Shown: piece after piece, positions 63,008 to 64,000 of the stretch | How positions within the stretch are numbered: position 1 is the first letter of the stretch | How the letters are laid out: each line of letters opens with the position of its first letter | DNA from: Agrilutibacter niabensis | GTDB lineage: Bacteria; Pseudomonadota; Gammaproteobacteria; Xanthomonadales; Xanthomonadaceae | Assembly (NCBI RefSeq): GCF_042657165.1 | Contig: NZ_JBHSNJ010000002.1 | Location: 1-64,000, forward strand | Length of the DNA stretch: 64,000 nt | Direction: 5' to 3' | Made by a program: the position numbers and the translations under genes | The notes under the pieces: model-generated | Seen by the model: the letters and a program-made list of their open reading frames with translations, nothing else | Databases searched by the model: none | What the model was told of the DNA's origin: nothing

Positions 63008-64000
63008 ATGATCGATCCGCAGCGCTACCCCCGCCTTTCCCGAATCCAGGTTCCCGCCGACCTGCGCCAGTTCCCTGAAGAGGAACTGCGCGACATCGCC
63101 GATGAACTGCGCGCCTACCTGATCGAACAGGTCGCGATGGTCGGCGGCCATTTCGGCGCCGGTCTGGGCGTGATCGAACTCACCGTCGCCCTGCACTACC
63201 TGTTCGACACGCCGTCCGATCGCCTGGTCTGGGACGTCGGCCACCAGTGCTATCCGCACAAGATCCTTACCGGCCGTCGCGACACCATCCACACGGTCAA
63301 GCAGAAGGACGGCGTGGCGCCGTTCCCCAAGCGCGAGGAATCCGAATACGACACCTTCGGCGTTGGCCATTCGTCCACCTCGATCTCCGCCGCGCTCGGA
63401 ATGGCGATCGCACTGCAGCGCGCCGGCGACGACCGCAAGGTCGTCGCGGTGATCGGCGACGGCGCGATGACCGCGGGCATGGCGTTCGAGGCGCTGATGC
63501 ATGCCGGCGGCATGGGCGACGCCGAGGGAAGCAGCGAGCCGAACCTGCTGGTGGTCCTCAACGATAACCAGATGTCGATTTCAGAGAACGTCGGCGGCCT
63601 CACCAAGATGCTGGGCCGACTGACCGGCAGCCGCACGCTCAACGCCATCCGCGAGGGCGGCAAGAAGCTGCTCGGCGACAAGCACGGCGCGCCTGCCCGG
63701 TTCGTGAAGCGCTGGGAAGAACACTGGAAGGGCATGTTCGTGCCGTCCACGCTGTTCGAGGAAATGGGCTTCCACTACACCGGCCCGATCGACGGCCACG
63801 ACATCCATGCACTGCTGGCGGCGATGAAGACGCTAAAGACCCTCAAGGGTCCGCAGCTGCTCCATATCATCACCACCAAGGGCAAGGGGTACGAACTCGC
63901 CGAGGGCGACCAGATCGGCTACCACGCGGTCGGCCCGTTCGATCCGAGCAAGGGCCTGGTCGCCAAGCCGGGTGCGAAGAAGCCCACCTACACCGACGTC
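63008..64000 (+). CDS. dxs: 1-deoxy-D-xylulose-5-phosphate synthase (5' part, cut by window end)
   Basis: The first 331 residues are visible, without a stop. DXS condenses pyruvate and glyceraldehyde-3-phosphate with thiamine diphosphate, the first step of the MEP isoprenoid pathway, and also supplies thiamine/pyridoxine precursors. Motifs: 'SRIQVPADLRQFPEEELRDI', 'VGGHFGAGLGVIELTVALHY', the ThDP-binding 'GDGAMTAGMAFEALMHAGG' ending in 'NDNQMSIS', and 'GPIDGHDIHALL'. The family is about 620 aa, so roughly half lies beyond base 64000. The start is ATG 63008. Confidence 0.97.
   Translation, partial: MIDPQRYPRLSRIQVPADLRQFPEEELRDIADELRAYLIEQVAMVGGHFGAGLGVIELTVALHYLFDTPSDRLVWDVGHQCYPHKILTGRRDTIHTVKQKDGVAPFPKREESEYDTFGVGHSSTSISAALGMAIALQRAGDDRKVVAVIGDGAMTAGMAFEALMHAGGMGDAEGSSEPNLLVVLNDNQMSISENVGGLTKMLGRLTGSRTLNAIREGGKKLLGDKHGAPARFVKRWEEHWKGMFVPSTLFEEMGFHYTGPIDGHDIHALLAAMKTLKTLKGPQLLHIITTKGKGYELAEGDQIGYHAVGPFDPSKGLVAKPGAKKPTYTDV

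Noticed and set aside
1..64000. CRISPR array or cas genes
   Set aside because: No regularly spaced direct repeats were seen, and no Cas-like protein is encoded. The only repeated palindromes are attC sites, 60 bases long and separated by genes.

Overview
The window is high-GC Gammaproteobacterial chromosome. It very probably comes from the Lysobacteraceae/Xanthomonadaceae (Lysobacter, Luteimonas or a close relative). The reasons are the queA-tgt-yajC-secD-secF block, the M13 peptidase pair, the Xanthomonad-type HNH protein, the dxs leader and a chromosomal integron cassette array with Xanthomonas-like attC sites. This placement is inferred from gene content; no search was run.

Layout. 1-2880 is the distal end of an integron cassette array: six short plus-strand genes separated by attC-like palindromes, most of them secreted or membrane proteins, and one a glyoxalase-fold gene broken by frameshifts. 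The array abuts a decayed metallo-beta-lactamase-fold gene (2960-3341, minus). 3539-7892 holds two tandem M13 metallopeptidases, the second lacking zinc ligands. 7973-18755 is housekeeping and signalling: rhomboid protease, alkyltransferase-like protein, YbjN-like protein, a PiT phosphate transporter with its DUF47 partner, a CNNM/CorC transporter with ExoD, a GGDEF-EAL protein with a PhnD-like binding protein, trmJ and suhB. 18852-24338 (minus) is the queA-tgt-yajC-secD-secF operon. It is followed by an Lrp regulator divergent from a class III aminotransferase, then upp, a TMEM43-like/MBL pair, ggt, a ferredoxin, coaD-rsmD, and ftsY-AsmA-like-mutY-yggX.

A tRNA-Phe gene (37223-37298) marks the start of a small, poorly conserved island (37299-39419). 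It is followed by a LuxR regulator with two degenerate HD-GYP-like halves, an alpha/beta hydrolase, a DedA-rhodanese fusion, a one-cysteine HMA-like protein and a TetR/MBL divergent pair.

The most unusual locus is 45917-58096. Two paralogous secreted subtilases with C-terminal SLH-like regions flank a cluster encoding a secreted protein, an FHA-GAF protein, a transmembrane Ser/Thr kinase with TPR repeats, a sensorless NarL-type histidine kinase and a LuxR-type response regulator. Both subtilase genes carry the same two-part upstream element (TTTCCCC, 18 bases, TTCCGGATGGG) about 70 bases before the start codon. The locus is therefore a candidate phospho-relay that controls, or is fed by, extracellular proteolysis. 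The window ends with an acyl-CoA dehydrogenase, an HNH endonuclease, a Pro/Ala-rich two-domain protein and the 5' part of dxs.
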